From Fidelibacterota bacterium (GTDB lineage Bacteria > Fidelibacterota > Marinisomatia > Marinisomatales > S15-B10), in assembly GCA_002707905.1 (NCBI GenBank), contig PAOF01000038.1, forward strand, positions 2,103 through 10,154: 8,052 bases of DNA, given 5' to 3'. Shown here in pieces: positions 1-7,334 of this stretch. The position numbers and the translations under genes are program-made. The notes under the pieces are model-generated. The model saw only the letters and a list, made by a program, of their open reading frames with translations. It was not told the DNA's origin and did no database searches. Numbering within the stretch: the stretch's first letter is position 1; every line of letters begins with the position of its first letter.

Positions 1-387
1 TGTAATAATTGTAAAAATGTTTATACTGCTAAAATTCAACAAAACATTATCAAATGTGATAAGTGTCAGGGTGAATCTTTTTTTTTCAATTCTAAAAATT
101 TAAACTTTGAACAATGTTCTTTCTGTAATTGTAGGGAATTTTACAAACGAAAAGATTTTAATCAAAATCTAGGATGTTTTTTTGTTGTTATTGGGTCAAT
201 ACTACTTCCATTTACTTATGGAATAAGCTTAGTAGTTGTTTTAATAATTGATATGTTATTACATAAATATATTGATGAAGTTATTGTATGTTACAAATGT
301 AAAATGGAATTTAGAGGTTTTAAAAATTTAGAAAAAAGTATTAAATTGTTTGATCATCATACTGCAGAATTATATGACAAAAATTAA
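1..387 (+). CDS. Partial Cys-rich zinc-ribbon membrane protein (5' end missing)
   Basis: Frame 1 is open from the first base to a TAA at 385-387, giving 128 visible residues; the start lies outside the window. The fragment has paired cysteines: C1-C4, C19-C22, C39-C42 (with C44) and C97-C100. This CxxC spacing is typical of zinc ribbons. A hydrophobic stretch at about residues 57-87 follows the first clusters and could form one long or two short membrane segments. The last CxxC comes after it, and the tail reads FDHHTAELYD. I do not recognise a named family, and no enzymatic motif is visible. It could be a small regulatory or metal-binding membrane protein. It lies 26 bp upstream of uppS on the same strand and may be cotranscribed with it. 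The reading frame is well supported by the regular Cys pattern and the low-GC coding style; the function is unknown. Confidence 0.75.
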   Translation, partial: CNNCKNVYTAKIQQNIIKCDKCQGESFFFNSKNLNFEQCSFCNCREFYKRKDFNQNLGCFFVVIGSILLPFTYGISLVVVLIIDMLLHKYIDEVIVCYKCKMEFRGFKNLEKSIKLFDHHTAELYDKN

Positions 388-413
388 TTAATGTTGCGTA
401 TTCAATTCAAAAA

Positions 414-1157
414 GTGAATTCAAAAAAAAATAAAATATTGTCTTCAGAAAATATTCCTGAACATATTGCGATTATTATGGATGGTAATGGAAGATGGGCA
501 TCTAATAAAAATCTACCTCGAATAGCTGGGCATAAAGAGGGAATTAATTCTGTAAAAGAAATAACTCAAGAGTGCGGTGAACTCGGTATTAGGTATTTAA
601 CTTTATTTACTTTTTCAATAGAAAATTGGAGTAGGCCAAAAATTGAGGTTTCTGCATTAATGAGTTTATTAGTTGATACAATAAAACATGAAATAAATGA
701 ATTGATGAAAAATAATGTTAGGTTACATGTTATTGGTAGAGTTTTGGAACTTCCAGAAAAACCAAGAGTTGAAATGATGAAGGGAATTGAAAAAACAAAA
801 CAAAACTCAGGTTTAAACTTAGTTCTTGCGTTGAATTATAGTGGAAGAACTGAAATTTTGGATGCTGTAAAAAAAATGAAAACTGATATTGAAAAAAAAA
901 ATATTAATTCTAATATTACAGAAAAAACTTTTTCAGAATATTTATATACAAAAGAAATTCCTGATCCTGATTTAGTAATTCGAACTAGTGGTGAATCAAG
1001 ATTAAGTAATTTTTTATTATGGCAAATGGCGTATTCTGAAATAATTATCACTGAAACTCATTGGCCTGCATTTAGAGCTAATGAATTATATAATTCAATT
1101 TTAAATTATCAATCACGTGAACGAAGGTTTGGGAAAGTTTCAAAACAAATAAAATGA
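414..1157 (+). CDS. uppS: Isoprenyl transferase (undecaprenyl diphosphate synthase)
   Basis: This is a cis-prenyltransferase that condenses farnesyl diphosphate with isopentenyl diphosphate units to make the C55 carrier lipid for peptidoglycan and surface polysaccharides; it acts in the cytosol at the membrane face. At 247 aa it has the usual family length. Signature motifs are present: HIAIIMDGNGRWA (residues 17-29, with the Mg/diphosphate-binding Asp at D23), GHKEG (39-43), FTFSIENWSRP (65-75), NYSGRTEI (141-148), and DLVIRTSGESRLSNFLLWQ (186-204, with R190 and R196), followed by AYSE with E209. RRFG closes the C-terminus. The start is taken as GTG at 414; an in-frame TTG at 438 would also keep every motif. 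No Shine-Dalgarno site is evident. The TGA stop overlaps the bamA ATG (ATGA), which suggests translational coupling. In this family, chain length is inferred rather than visible in the sequence. Confidence 0.96.
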   Translation: MNSKKNKILSSENIPEHIAIIMDGNGRWASNKNLPRIAGHKEGINSVKEITQECGELGIRYLTLFTFSIENWSRPKIEVSALMSLLVDTIKHEINELMKNNVRLHVIGRVLELPEKPRVEMMKGIEKTKQNSGLNLVLALNYSGRTEILDAVKKMKTDIEKKNINSNITEKTFSEYLYTKEIPDPDLVIRTSGESRLSNFLLWQMAYSEIIITETHWPAFRANELYNSILNYQSRERRFGKVSKQIK

Positions 1158-3547
1158 AGTCTACATTTTTTTTTAAAACAATATTTCTAAGTATTATTAT
1201 TGTCAATTCTCTTTTTTGTCAAAATGTTCTTGAGCCAATTAATATCAATGCTGTAAAAGTTGAAGGAAATAATTTAACGACCTCATCAGTTATAAAATAC
1301 ACATCTGGTTTGGTTGAGGGTCAAAAGGTAGTTCCAGGGGATTTTGGTAAATCCGTCAAAAAATTATGGGCAACGGGTTTCTTCTCAAATATTGAAATAA
1401 ATTTAGAAAAAGAAACTTTAAATGGAATTGATTTGATAATCAAAGTAGAAGAAACTCCAATTCTAGGAGATGTAATTTTTAAGGGAGACAAGAAAAAAAT
1501 AAATGAGATTGAAGGTGAACTAAACTTAAATACTGGACAACGCATTCTTCCTCATATTGTTAAAGAATCAGAAGAAAAAATAAAAGAAATTTTATCTGAA
1601 TCTGGTTATATAAATTGTAGTGTTTTGGGTTCATTATCAGACTCTAATCTTGAAAATGTAAGAGATTTAACTTTTAATATTAAATTAGGTCAAAAAGTTA
1701 AAATAAAAGATATAGTCTTTATTAATAATTCATCATTTAAAAAAAATAAACTAAGGAAAACTTTTAAAGAGACAAAGTTACAAAGAAGATTTATGTTTTG
1801 GAGATCATCCTTCGAAAAACAAAAATTTGAAAATGATAAAATTTTGTTGACTCAATTTTATCAAAATAATGGATTTAAAGATTTTAGAATTATATCTGAT
1901 TCCGTTGCATATAAAAAAGATGGTAAAAACATGATTTTGATACTTGATCTTTATGAAGGTAATAAATATTACTTTAGAAATTTTAGTTGGGATGGAAACA
2001 AGTTATATACAAATGATGAATTAAATAACGTTTTAAACATAAAAAAAGGTGATATTTATAATGCAGAACAATTTGAAAATATCGTTAATGAAAATGTTCA
2101 TGGATTGTATATGGATAAAGGTTATATATATAGCAACATAACCCCAGAGTACAATCCAATTGCCAAAGATTCGTTAGATGTAAATTTTGTTATTGTCGAA
2201 AATCATCAAGTTTCTGTTAGAAGATTAGATATAACTGGAAATGACAAGACTAGAGAAAATGTAATTAGAAGAGAGATGAAACTTATTCCTGGTCAAGTTT
2301 TTAATAGAGAGCTTTTAATGAGAAGTGCCAGAGAAATTTTTATTTTGAATTATTTTGCTGATGTTCGTCCAGATGTGGTTCCTGTTGATGATGACGAAAT
2401 TGATATTTTGGTTACAGTTGAAGAAAAGTCCTCTGATCAAGCCAATGCTAATTTAGGTTATTCAGCAGAATATGGATTAATGGGTGGAGCAGGTGTTCAA
2501 TTCAATAATTTTCGAGGTAAAGGCCAACAATTAGCATTGAATATTAGCCAAGGTGTTCAAGGTAATATGCAAAGATCTTTTGGATATGGTCTTAATTCCA
2601 GAGCTGCTCAATATCGTAGTACCTCATTTAGCTTTACAGATCCTATGGTAAATGATCGTCCTATTTTATTAGGCTTTTCTGTTTTTTATTATTTGCGTGG
2701 TCAAAATAGGTATTATTATAGTATTCCTTTTGATAGGGAAATGGCTGGTGCAAGTATTAGGGTTGGTACCCGATTAAAATGGCCAGATAATTATTTTCGT
2801 GCTGTTTGGACTTTAAGCACTTCACAAAAAACATATAAGGGAAATCCTGAAGATTTAGCTGCTTATGGTCTAGATGGAGTAAGAAACAGTGTTGGTTTAA
2901 GTATATCTCAAACAATTACCAGAGATAGTAGGAACCATCCTGAATTTCCATCCCAAGGTTCGAGTTTTAATTGGACATCAACTTTATCGGGAGGTCCTCT
3001 TAGCTCCCAAATTTTACCCGTCCACGAAAACTTTCATAAACATACTTTGAAATTTAATTGGTTTACAAATCCATTTTGGAAATTAGCTCTTGTATCTTCA
3101 TGGCAATTTGGTGCTATAAAAGAATTGGTTCCAAAACATACTGATAATACTTTAGTTCCAATTGATGAAAAATTTATAATGGGAGGAAGTGGTATACCAT
3201 ATGGTACTTTATTAAGAGGGTATCAAGATAACACAGTTGGTCCATATAATAATTACCCAATGGGTGGAAGAGCAATGATTAAGTATATGACAGAATTGAG
3301 AGTTCCATTTTCTGAAAATCCTACTGTTTATGGTTTGATTTTTGCTGAGTTGGGAAATAATTGGCTTTATTTAAATGATATGGATCCATTTGATTTAAAA
3401 AGATCAGCGGGTTTTGGTATAAGAATGTTTATGCCCATGATCGGAATGTTAGGTTTTGATTTAGGATATGGATTTGATAATATTGAGTATACTCAAAGAG
3501 ACCCTGAAGGATGGAGATTTCATGTTCTATTTGGAATGCCCTTTTAA
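1154..3547 (+). CDS. bamA: Outer-membrane protein assembly factor BamA (Omp85)
   Basis: BamA is the central pore of the BAM complex, folding and inserting beta-barrel proteins into the outer membrane. The 797-aa product begins with a signal peptide (about residues 1-23: Lys-containing start, hydrophobic core, likely cleavage around FCQ). Five POTRA repeats follow, at roughly 27-102, 103-183, 184-271, 272-352 and 353-427. Each has the usual pattern in which a beta segment with 'I..I.I.GN' leads into a helix and then an 'F..V' segment. The barrel runs from about 428 to 797. It contains the conserved RGY motif of extracellular loop 6 (R688-G689-Y690 in LLRGYQ) and ends in a C-terminal Phe (GMPF), the usual beta-signal residue. 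Its ATG overlaps the uppS stop by 4 bp. Length and domain order are normal for the family. A Cys sits at residue 22, but the preceding Phe argues against a lipobox. A TamA-type Omp85 protein is unlikely, given five POTRAs and the adjacent skp. Confidence 0.96.
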   Translation: MKSTFFFKTIFLSIIIVNSLFCQNVLEPININAVKVEGNNLTTSSVIKYTSGLVEGQKVVPGDFGKSVKKLWATGFFSNIEINLEKETLNGIDLIIKVEETPILGDVIFKGDKKKINEIEGELNLNTGQRILPHIVKESEEKIKEILSESGYINCSVLGSLSDSNLENVRDLTFNIKLGQKVKIKDIVFINNSSFKKNKLRKTFKETKLQRRFMFWRSSFEKQKFENDKILLTQFYQNNGFKDFRIISDSVAYKKDGKNMILILDLYEGNKYYFRNFSWDGNKLYTNDELNNVLNIKKGDIYNAEQFENIVNENVHGLYMDKGYIYSNITPEYNPIAKDSLDVNFVIVENHQVSVRRLDITGNDKTRENVIRREMKLIPGQVFNRELLMRSAREIFILNYFADVRPDVVPVDDDEIDILVTVEEKSSDQANANLGYSAEYGLMGGAGVQFNNFRGKGQQLALNISQGVQGNMQRSFGYGLNSRAAQYRSTSFSFTDPMVNDRPILLGFSVFYYLRGQNRYYYSIPFDREMAGASIRVGTRLKWPDNYFRAVWTLSTSQKTYKGNPEDLAAYGLDGVRNSVGLSISQTITRDSRNHPEFPSQGSSFNWTSTLSGGPLSSQILPVHENFHKHTLKFNWFTNPFWKLALVSSWQFGAIKELVPKHTDNTLVPIDEKFIMGGSGIPYGTLLRGYQDNTVGPYNNYPMGGRAMIKYMTELRVPFSENPTVYGLIFAELGNNWLYLNDMDPFDLKRSAGFGIRMFMPMIGMLGFDLGYGFDNIEYTQRDPEGWRFHVLFGMPF

Positions 3548-3589
3548 TTTAGTTTTTGATTAAATTATGCATTATAAAAATTATATATT

Positions 3590-3594
3590 GGAGG
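3590..3594 (+). promoter_or_regulatory. Shine-Dalgarno site (GGAGG) of skp/ompH
   Basis: GGAGG is placed 5 nt upstream of a GTG at 3600. It is the only strong anti-16S match I see in front of a gene in this window. It decides the start of the skp-like gene: an in-frame ATG at 3567 lies upstream of it and would put the ribosome site inside the coding region. Confidence 0.8.
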
Positions 3595-3599
3595 AAATT

Positions 3600-4136
3600 G
3601 TGAATTTATACAAAAGAATTATAATACTTATTTTTTCACTTTTATTGCCAGTTTTTTCATTTGCTCAAATTCAAATAGGATTTGTGCAATCTGAAAGAAT
3701 TAGAGCTGAATATGAAGAGTTCAAAGAAGCAGAAAGTGAACTACAACTTGAGTTTAGGAAAGTTCAATTTGAATTTCAAACTATGGCTCAGAGATTAGAT
3801 AGTTTAAAATCAGCATTTGAAACTCAACGTTTAATGAGTTCTCCTGAAAGAAGAAGAGAACAAGAAGCTGAAATAGCAAATTTAGAGAATCAAGTTAATG
3901 ATTTTCAAACTCAAAAAGTTGGTCCTCAAGGAGAGTTATATCAAAAACAATTGCAACTTGAAACTCAAATTATTCAAAAAGTTCAGAGAGCTGTTAATAA
4001 AGTCGCAATTGATAAAGGCTATGATTATATCCTCGATTCAGTGAGTCTACTATATGGTAAACCCACCCATAATTTAACAGATGATGTTTTGTATGAATTA
4101 AGACGATTAACTGACGAAACAACCAATTCAAATTAA
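3600..4136 (+). CDS. skp: Periplasmic chaperone Skp/OmpH family protein
   Basis: This is a periplasmic holdase that binds unfolded outer-membrane proteins between the Sec translocon and BAM. With the GTG start at 3600 the product is 178 aa and opens with a clean signal peptide: MNLYKR, a hydrophobic core, then SFA before Q23. The longer reading from ATG 3567 would add 11 residues ahead of the signal peptide and is rejected. After cleavage, IQIGFVQSERI resembles the first strand of mature OmpH proteins. Residues of about 35-135 are Glu-, Gln-, Lys- and Arg-rich with heptad-like spacing, matching the coiled-coil tentacles. The C-terminal part (about 135-165) has the family's 'A..KGYDYILD' segment, which returns to the trimer body. 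The gene sits between bamA and lpxD, as in E. coli. Only one copy is seen here, whereas Bacteroidetes often carry two in tandem. Confidence 0.92.
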   Translation: MNLYKRIIILIFSLLLPVFSFAQIQIGFVQSERIRAEYEEFKEAESELQLEFRKVQFEFQTMAQRLDSLKSAFETQRLMSSPERRREQEAEIANLENQVNDFQTQKVGPQGELYQKQLQLETQIIQKVQRAVNKVAIDKGYDYILDSVSLLYGKPTHNLTDDVLYELRRLTDETTNSN

Positions 4137-4143
4137 ATTAAAA

Positions 4144-5166
4144 TTGGCTACTTTATCTGAATTAACTGAATTAGTGAATGGGAAATTAATAGGAGATCCA
4201 TTAATTGAAATTAATGGTGTTTCAGAAATAGAAAACTCTAAACCTGGGACTCTTTCTTTTTTTCATTTGCCTAAATATAAAAAGTACCTATCTAATTTGA
4301 AATCTTCCGCAATATTAGTAGATAATGAAAAAAAAATAATCTGATTAAATGGAATTGTTTCAAAAAATCCTTTGATTGCTTTGTCAAAAATATTGAATTT
4401 TTTTGAAAATTCTGCAGAGGTTACAAATGGGATTCACCCAACAGCGATAGTTGATTCATCATCTATAGTTGATAAATCTAGTTATGTAGGACCATATGTA
4501 ATAATTGAAAAAAATGTTCAAATTGGTAAAAATGTTTTCATAGATTCATTTTGTCATATAAATGAAGATTCAGTAATTGGTGATAATTCTAAAATTAATT
4601 CCTCTGTTATGATTTATGCTAAATCAATTATAGGTAAAAATTCAATTATTCATTCAGGTACGGTAATTGGATGTGATGGTTTCGGATATGCTACTGAAAA
4701 AGATGTAAATTATAAAATTCCACAAATAGGAAATGTTTTAATTGAAGATGATGTTGAGATAGGTTCAAATTGTGTAATTGACAGAGGTTCACTTGGAAGT
4801 ACAGTTATAGGTAAAAATACAAAATTGGATAATTTAGTACATATTGCTCACAATGTTAAAATTGGAAAAGGATGTTTTTTAACAGCGCAAACAGCAGTTG
4901 CAGGTAGTTCCATTATTGAAGATTTTGTTTCATTTGGTGGAAGAGCGTCAGTTTCAGGACATATTACTGTAGGAACCCGAGCAAGATTAGCTGCAAAATC
5001 TGGAGTAACAAAATCTTTACCTGGAAACGAAACTTATGCTGGAATGCCAGCAAGAAAAATTTCAGAAAAAAATAAAGTTGATGCAAGTTTAAATTTACTA
5101 CCAGAATTTTTTGATAGAATTAAGGAATTAAATAAAAAAATAAAAAAAATCGAAGAAAATGACTAA
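4144..5166 (+). pseudogene. lpxD: lpxD, UDP-3-O-acylglucosamine N-acyltransferase, interrupted by in-frame TGA
   Basis: LpxD adds the second hydroxyacyl chain to UDP-3-O-acyl-glucosamine, the third step of lipid A synthesis, in the cytosol. The frame spans 340 sense codons plus one TGA at codon 67 (4342-4344), close to E. coli LpxD (341 aa). Residues 1-66 form the N-terminal uridine-binding domain (GDPLIEINGVSEIE, KPGTLSFF, SAILV). Homology appears to resume directly after the TGA in the same frame ([18 protein letters not shown]). From about residue 96 (GIHPTAIV) the left-handed beta-helix hexapeptides begin; IAHN carries the catalytic His (residue 236, E. coli H239), and a C-terminal helix ends the protein. 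The start is TTG at 4144, 7 nt after skp, without a clear Shine-Dalgarno site; an upstream TAA at 4108 limits alternatives. It overlaps lpxC-fabZ by 8 bp. One base substitution explains the break, so true nonsense, base-call error or readthrough are all possible; I cannot say the gene is dead. Confidence 0.85.
4342..4344 (+). other. In-frame TGA inside lpxD
   Basis: Frame 1 reads through KKII, then TGA, then LNGIVSKNP. Both flanks align with LpxD in the same frame, so a single indel, for example in the A9 run at 4328-4336, cannot explain it. TGA is also the stop of uppS in this window, which argues against general recoding of TGA as an amino acid. Confidence 0.9.
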
Positions 5167-6553
5167 ACAACAAACAATAAAAAAACCAGTTTCATGTTCT
5201 GGAATAGGATTGCATACTGGTGTTGAAAGTACAATCACCTTTAAACCAAGTAAAGATAACTCTGGCATTAGATTTATCAGAACAGATATTGACGGATCTC
5301 CAGAAATTAAAGCTGATATTGAACACGTTGCAGATATATCTAGAGGAACAACCTTAGCACAAAATGGCACTCGAATTCATACTGTTGAACATGTGTTAGC
5401 AGCTTTAACTGGTTTAAGAATTGATAATGTCTTAATTGAACTTACTAATAAAGAGCCTCCAGTTATGGATGGTAGTTCAAAAGACTTTGTTGACGTTTTA
5501 AAAAAAGCAGGAATTATTCAACAATCTAATGCAAGAGAATATTTGGAAATAGATAAAGCTGTTACTTACAATGATCCTATTAAAAAAACTGATATATCAG
5601 TTCTTCCATCTGATAGATACAGGTTAACATGTATTACAGATTACAAGCATCCATTATTGGGAACTCAATATCTTACTATTCATTCAATCGATAGCTTTAT
5701 AGAAGAGATAGCCCCAGCTAGAACATTTAGTTTTTTAAGTGAAGTTGAGCATTTAAGAGAAGATGGATTGGTTCAAGGTGGAAGACTTGATAATGCGATA
5801 GTTATTATTGATAAAGAAGTTGATTCTAAGGAAATAAATAGATTAAAAAAATTATTTAACATTAAAGATGATATAAATATAGGAAAGAATGGAATTTTAA
5901 ATGGGGTTAAGTTAAGATTTGAAAATGAGCCGGTAAGACATAAAGCATTAGATGTAATTGGTGATTTAGCACTTTTAGGGATGCCAATTAAAGGACATAT
6001 TATTGCTGCTAGACCTGGCCATGAAGCAAATGTTGGAATAGTTAGAAACATCAAGAAAGAGTATGCAAAAAAAATATTACAAAAAAAATATCAAGCTGAA
6101 ATTTCGTCAAATTATTTATTTGATATTAGTGCAATAAAAAAAATTCTTCCTCATAGATATCCGTTTTTATTGATTGATAGAATTTTGGATATGGAACCAG
6201 GTGTAAAATTAACAGCTATTAAAAATGTATCAATTAGTGAACCTTTTTTTCAAGGTCATTTTCCTGATCAGCCTGTAATGCCGGGGGTTCTGATAATTGA
6301 GGCTATGGCTCAAGCTGGAGGATTTTTATTATTGCATACTACTGATGAGCCAGAAAAAAAAATAATGTATTTCAGTGGTATTGAAACTGCAAGATTTAGA
6401 AAACAAGTATTGCCTGGTGATCAGATATATTTCAAGTTAGATCTTTTGAAATTAAAGTTGGGTACTTGCAAACTTCGAGGTAAAGCCTATGTAAATAATC
6501 AATTAGTAGCAGAGTGTACTTTTATTACTACCTTAGGTGATAGGAAAGAATAG
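5159..6553 (+). CDS. lpxC-fabZ: Bifunctional LpxC deacetylase / FabZ 3-hydroxyacyl-ACP dehydratase
   Basis: This 464-aa fusion joins the committed zinc-dependent deacetylation of lipid A synthesis (LpxC, about residues 1-303) to the dehydratase of fatty-acid elongation (FabZ, about 315-464). LpxC landmarks are SGIGLHTG (14-21), [10 protein letters not shown] (74-83, with base E77 and zinc ligand H78), PPVMDGSS (100-107), ARTF (187-190), [14 protein letters not shown] (261-274, with zinc ligands H261 and D265) and the catalytic His in PGHEAN (H288). FabZ landmarks are [12 protein letters not shown] (331-342), [20 protein letters not shown] (366-385, with catalytic H367 and E381) and the hot-dog core to the end. 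All key residues are intact in both halves, joined by a short Lys-rich linker. The ATG lies 5 bp before the lpxD stop. Such fusions are known from Bacteroidetes and related phyla. The two activities compete for or consume the same 3-hydroxyacyl-ACP pool, so fusion may fix their ratio. Confidence 0.96.
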   Translation: MTKQQTIKKPVSCSGIGLHTGVESTITFKPSKDNSGIRFIRTDIDGSPEIKADIEHVADISRGTTLAQNGTRIHTVEHVLAALTGLRIDNVLIELTNKEPPVMDGSSKDFVDVLKKAGIIQQSNAREYLEIDKAVTYNDPIKKTDISVLPSDRYRLTCITDYKHPLLGTQYLTIHSIDSFIEEIAPARTFSFLSEVEHLREDGLVQGGRLDNAIVIIDKEVDSKEINRLKKLFNIKDDINIGKNGILNGVKLRFENEPVRHKALDVIGDLALLGMPIKGHIIAARPGHEANVGIVRNIKKEYAKKILQKKYQAEISSNYLFDISAIKKILPHRYPFLLIDRILDMEPGVKLTAIKNVSISEPFFQGHFPDQPVMPGVLIIEAMAQAGGFLLLHTTDEPEKKIMYFSGIETARFRKQVLPGDQIYFKLDLLKLKLGTCKLRGKAYVNNQLVAECTFITTLGDRKE

Positions 6554-6555
6554 TT

Positions 6556-7329
6556 ATTTCAACTAATATTCATCCCACCGCTATTATTGACTCAAATTCA
6601 AGTATTGGAAAAAATGTTTCAATAGGTGCGTTCTCTATTATTGAACCAAATGTTGAAATTCAAGACAATACACAAATTGGTAATAATGTTGTTATTTGTT
6701 CAGGTACTCAAATTGGCAAGAATTGTAAAATCTATCATTCATCAGTAATCGGAGAAAAACCTCAAGATTTAAAATTTAATGGAGAAAAAACTTTAACAAT
6801 TATTGGTGATGAAGTATTGATAAGAGAGTTTGTTACTATTAATAGAGGAACAATTGAATCAGGAAAAACAGTTATAGGCAATAAAAGTTATTTAATGGCT
6901 TCTACACATGTTGCACATGATTGTATAATTGGCGAAAGTGTCATTATGTCGAATTTAGCAACATTGGGAGGTCACGTTGAAGTAGATGACAAAGTTATAA
7001 TTAGTGGGGGTGTATTAGTACATCAATTTTGTAAAATTGGTTCATTTTCATTTATTGGAGGAGGTTATAGGGTTGTCCAGGATGTTCCACCTTTTATAAT
7101 GGCAGCAGGAGAACCTTTAAAATATTCAGGAATAAATTCAATTGGTTTGAGAAGAAATGGTTTTTCAATAAATACTAGAAAAGTTATTAAAGAAGCATAT
7201 CGTTTATTATTTAGAGAAAAATTATCAAGAGAAAAAGCATTGGTTGAAATAAAAAATACTTTACCTATTAACACAGAAATAAAAAAAATAATATCATTTA
7301 TTGAAAATAGTAATAGAGGTTTAATTTAA
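6556..7329 (+). CDS. lpxA: LpxA, acyl-ACP--UDP-N-acetylglucosamine O-acyltransferase (non-canonical start)
   Basis: LpxA transfers a 3-hydroxyacyl chain from ACP to UDP-GlcNAc, the first step of lipid A synthesis; it is a cytosolic trimer. From ATT 6556 the product is 257 aa, against 262 for E. coli. Left-handed beta-helix hexapeptides start at once (NIHPTAIID, SSIGKNVSIGAFSIIEPNV). GEKPQDLKFNGE, IREFVTINRGT and STHVAHDC follow, with the catalytic His at residue 121 (E. coli H125). The helical C-terminal domain covers about the last 65 residues (INSIGLRRNGFS onward). No ATG, GTG or TTG occurs in frame between the upstream stop at 6541 and TTG 6817. The latter would delete about 87 residues of obvious LpxA sequence, so it is not the real start. 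ATT 6556 or ATA 6550 are the candidates. AGGA at 6542-6545 lies 10 nt before the ATT. The gene abuts the lpxC-fabZ stop. The family call is firm; the exact start is uncertain. Confidence 0.9.
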   Translation: MSTNIHPTAIIDSNSSIGKNVSIGAFSIIEPNVEIQDNTQIGNNVVICSGTQIGKNCKIYHSSVIGEKPQDLKFNGEKTLTIIGDEVLIREFVTINRGTIESGKTVIGNKSYLMASTHVAHDCIIGESVIMSNLATLGGHVEVDDKVIISGGVLVHQFCKIGSFSFIGGGYRVVQDVPPFIMAAGEPLKYSGINSIGLRRNGFSINTRKVIKEAYRLLFREKLSREKALVEIKNTLPINTEIKKIISFIENSNRGLI

Positions 7330-7334
7330 TTTAA
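7320..7334 (+). repeat. Three tandem TTTAA units across the lpxA-dxr junction
   Basis: TTTAA repeats exactly three times. The second unit ends with the lpxA TAA stop, and the last A is the first base of the dxr ATG. Slippage of one unit would change the lpxA-dxr spacing by 5 bp. In such AT-rich DNA this may be chance. Confidence 0.6.

Noticed and set aside
836..1051. Minus-strand open frames within uppS, and similar ones inside bamA, lpxC-fabZ, lpxA and dxr
   Set aside because: They lie wholly or mostly opposite strongly supported genes, have no recognisable motifs or ribosome sites, and look like shadows of plus-strand coding.
1154..1225. Lipobox at BamA Cys22
   Set aside because: The residue before Cys is Phe, which does not fit a lipobox, and BamA proteins are barrels rather than lipoproteins; ordinary signal peptidase cleavage nearby is more likely.
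3548..3590. Internal promoter in the bamA-skp gap (TTGATT and TATA-like words)
   Set aside because: Spacings of about 11 or 20 nt do not fit a sigma-70 promoter, and such words are common by chance in this AT-rich DNA.
3567..3599. N-terminal extension of skp from ATG 3567
   Set aside because: It would put 11 residues before a normal signal peptide and place the GGAGG ribosome site inside the gene.
4328..4336. Poly-A run before the lpxD stop as the cause of a frameshift
   Set aside because: LpxD homology continues in the same frame on both sides of the TGA, so a single indel does not explain the interruption.
4342..4370. Possible selenocysteine UGA with a downstream hairpin (GGA 4351-4353 with TCC 4368-4370)
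   Set aside because: The stem is broken by mismatches and too short, lacks a SECIS-like apical loop, and lies in a non-catalytic part of LpxD where Cys or Sec has no known role.
6817..7329. Short lpxA starting at TTG 6817
   Set aside because: About 87 residues of clear LpxA hexapeptide sequence and the GEKPQDLKFNGE segment lie upstream in the same frame, so this start would remove part of the enzyme.
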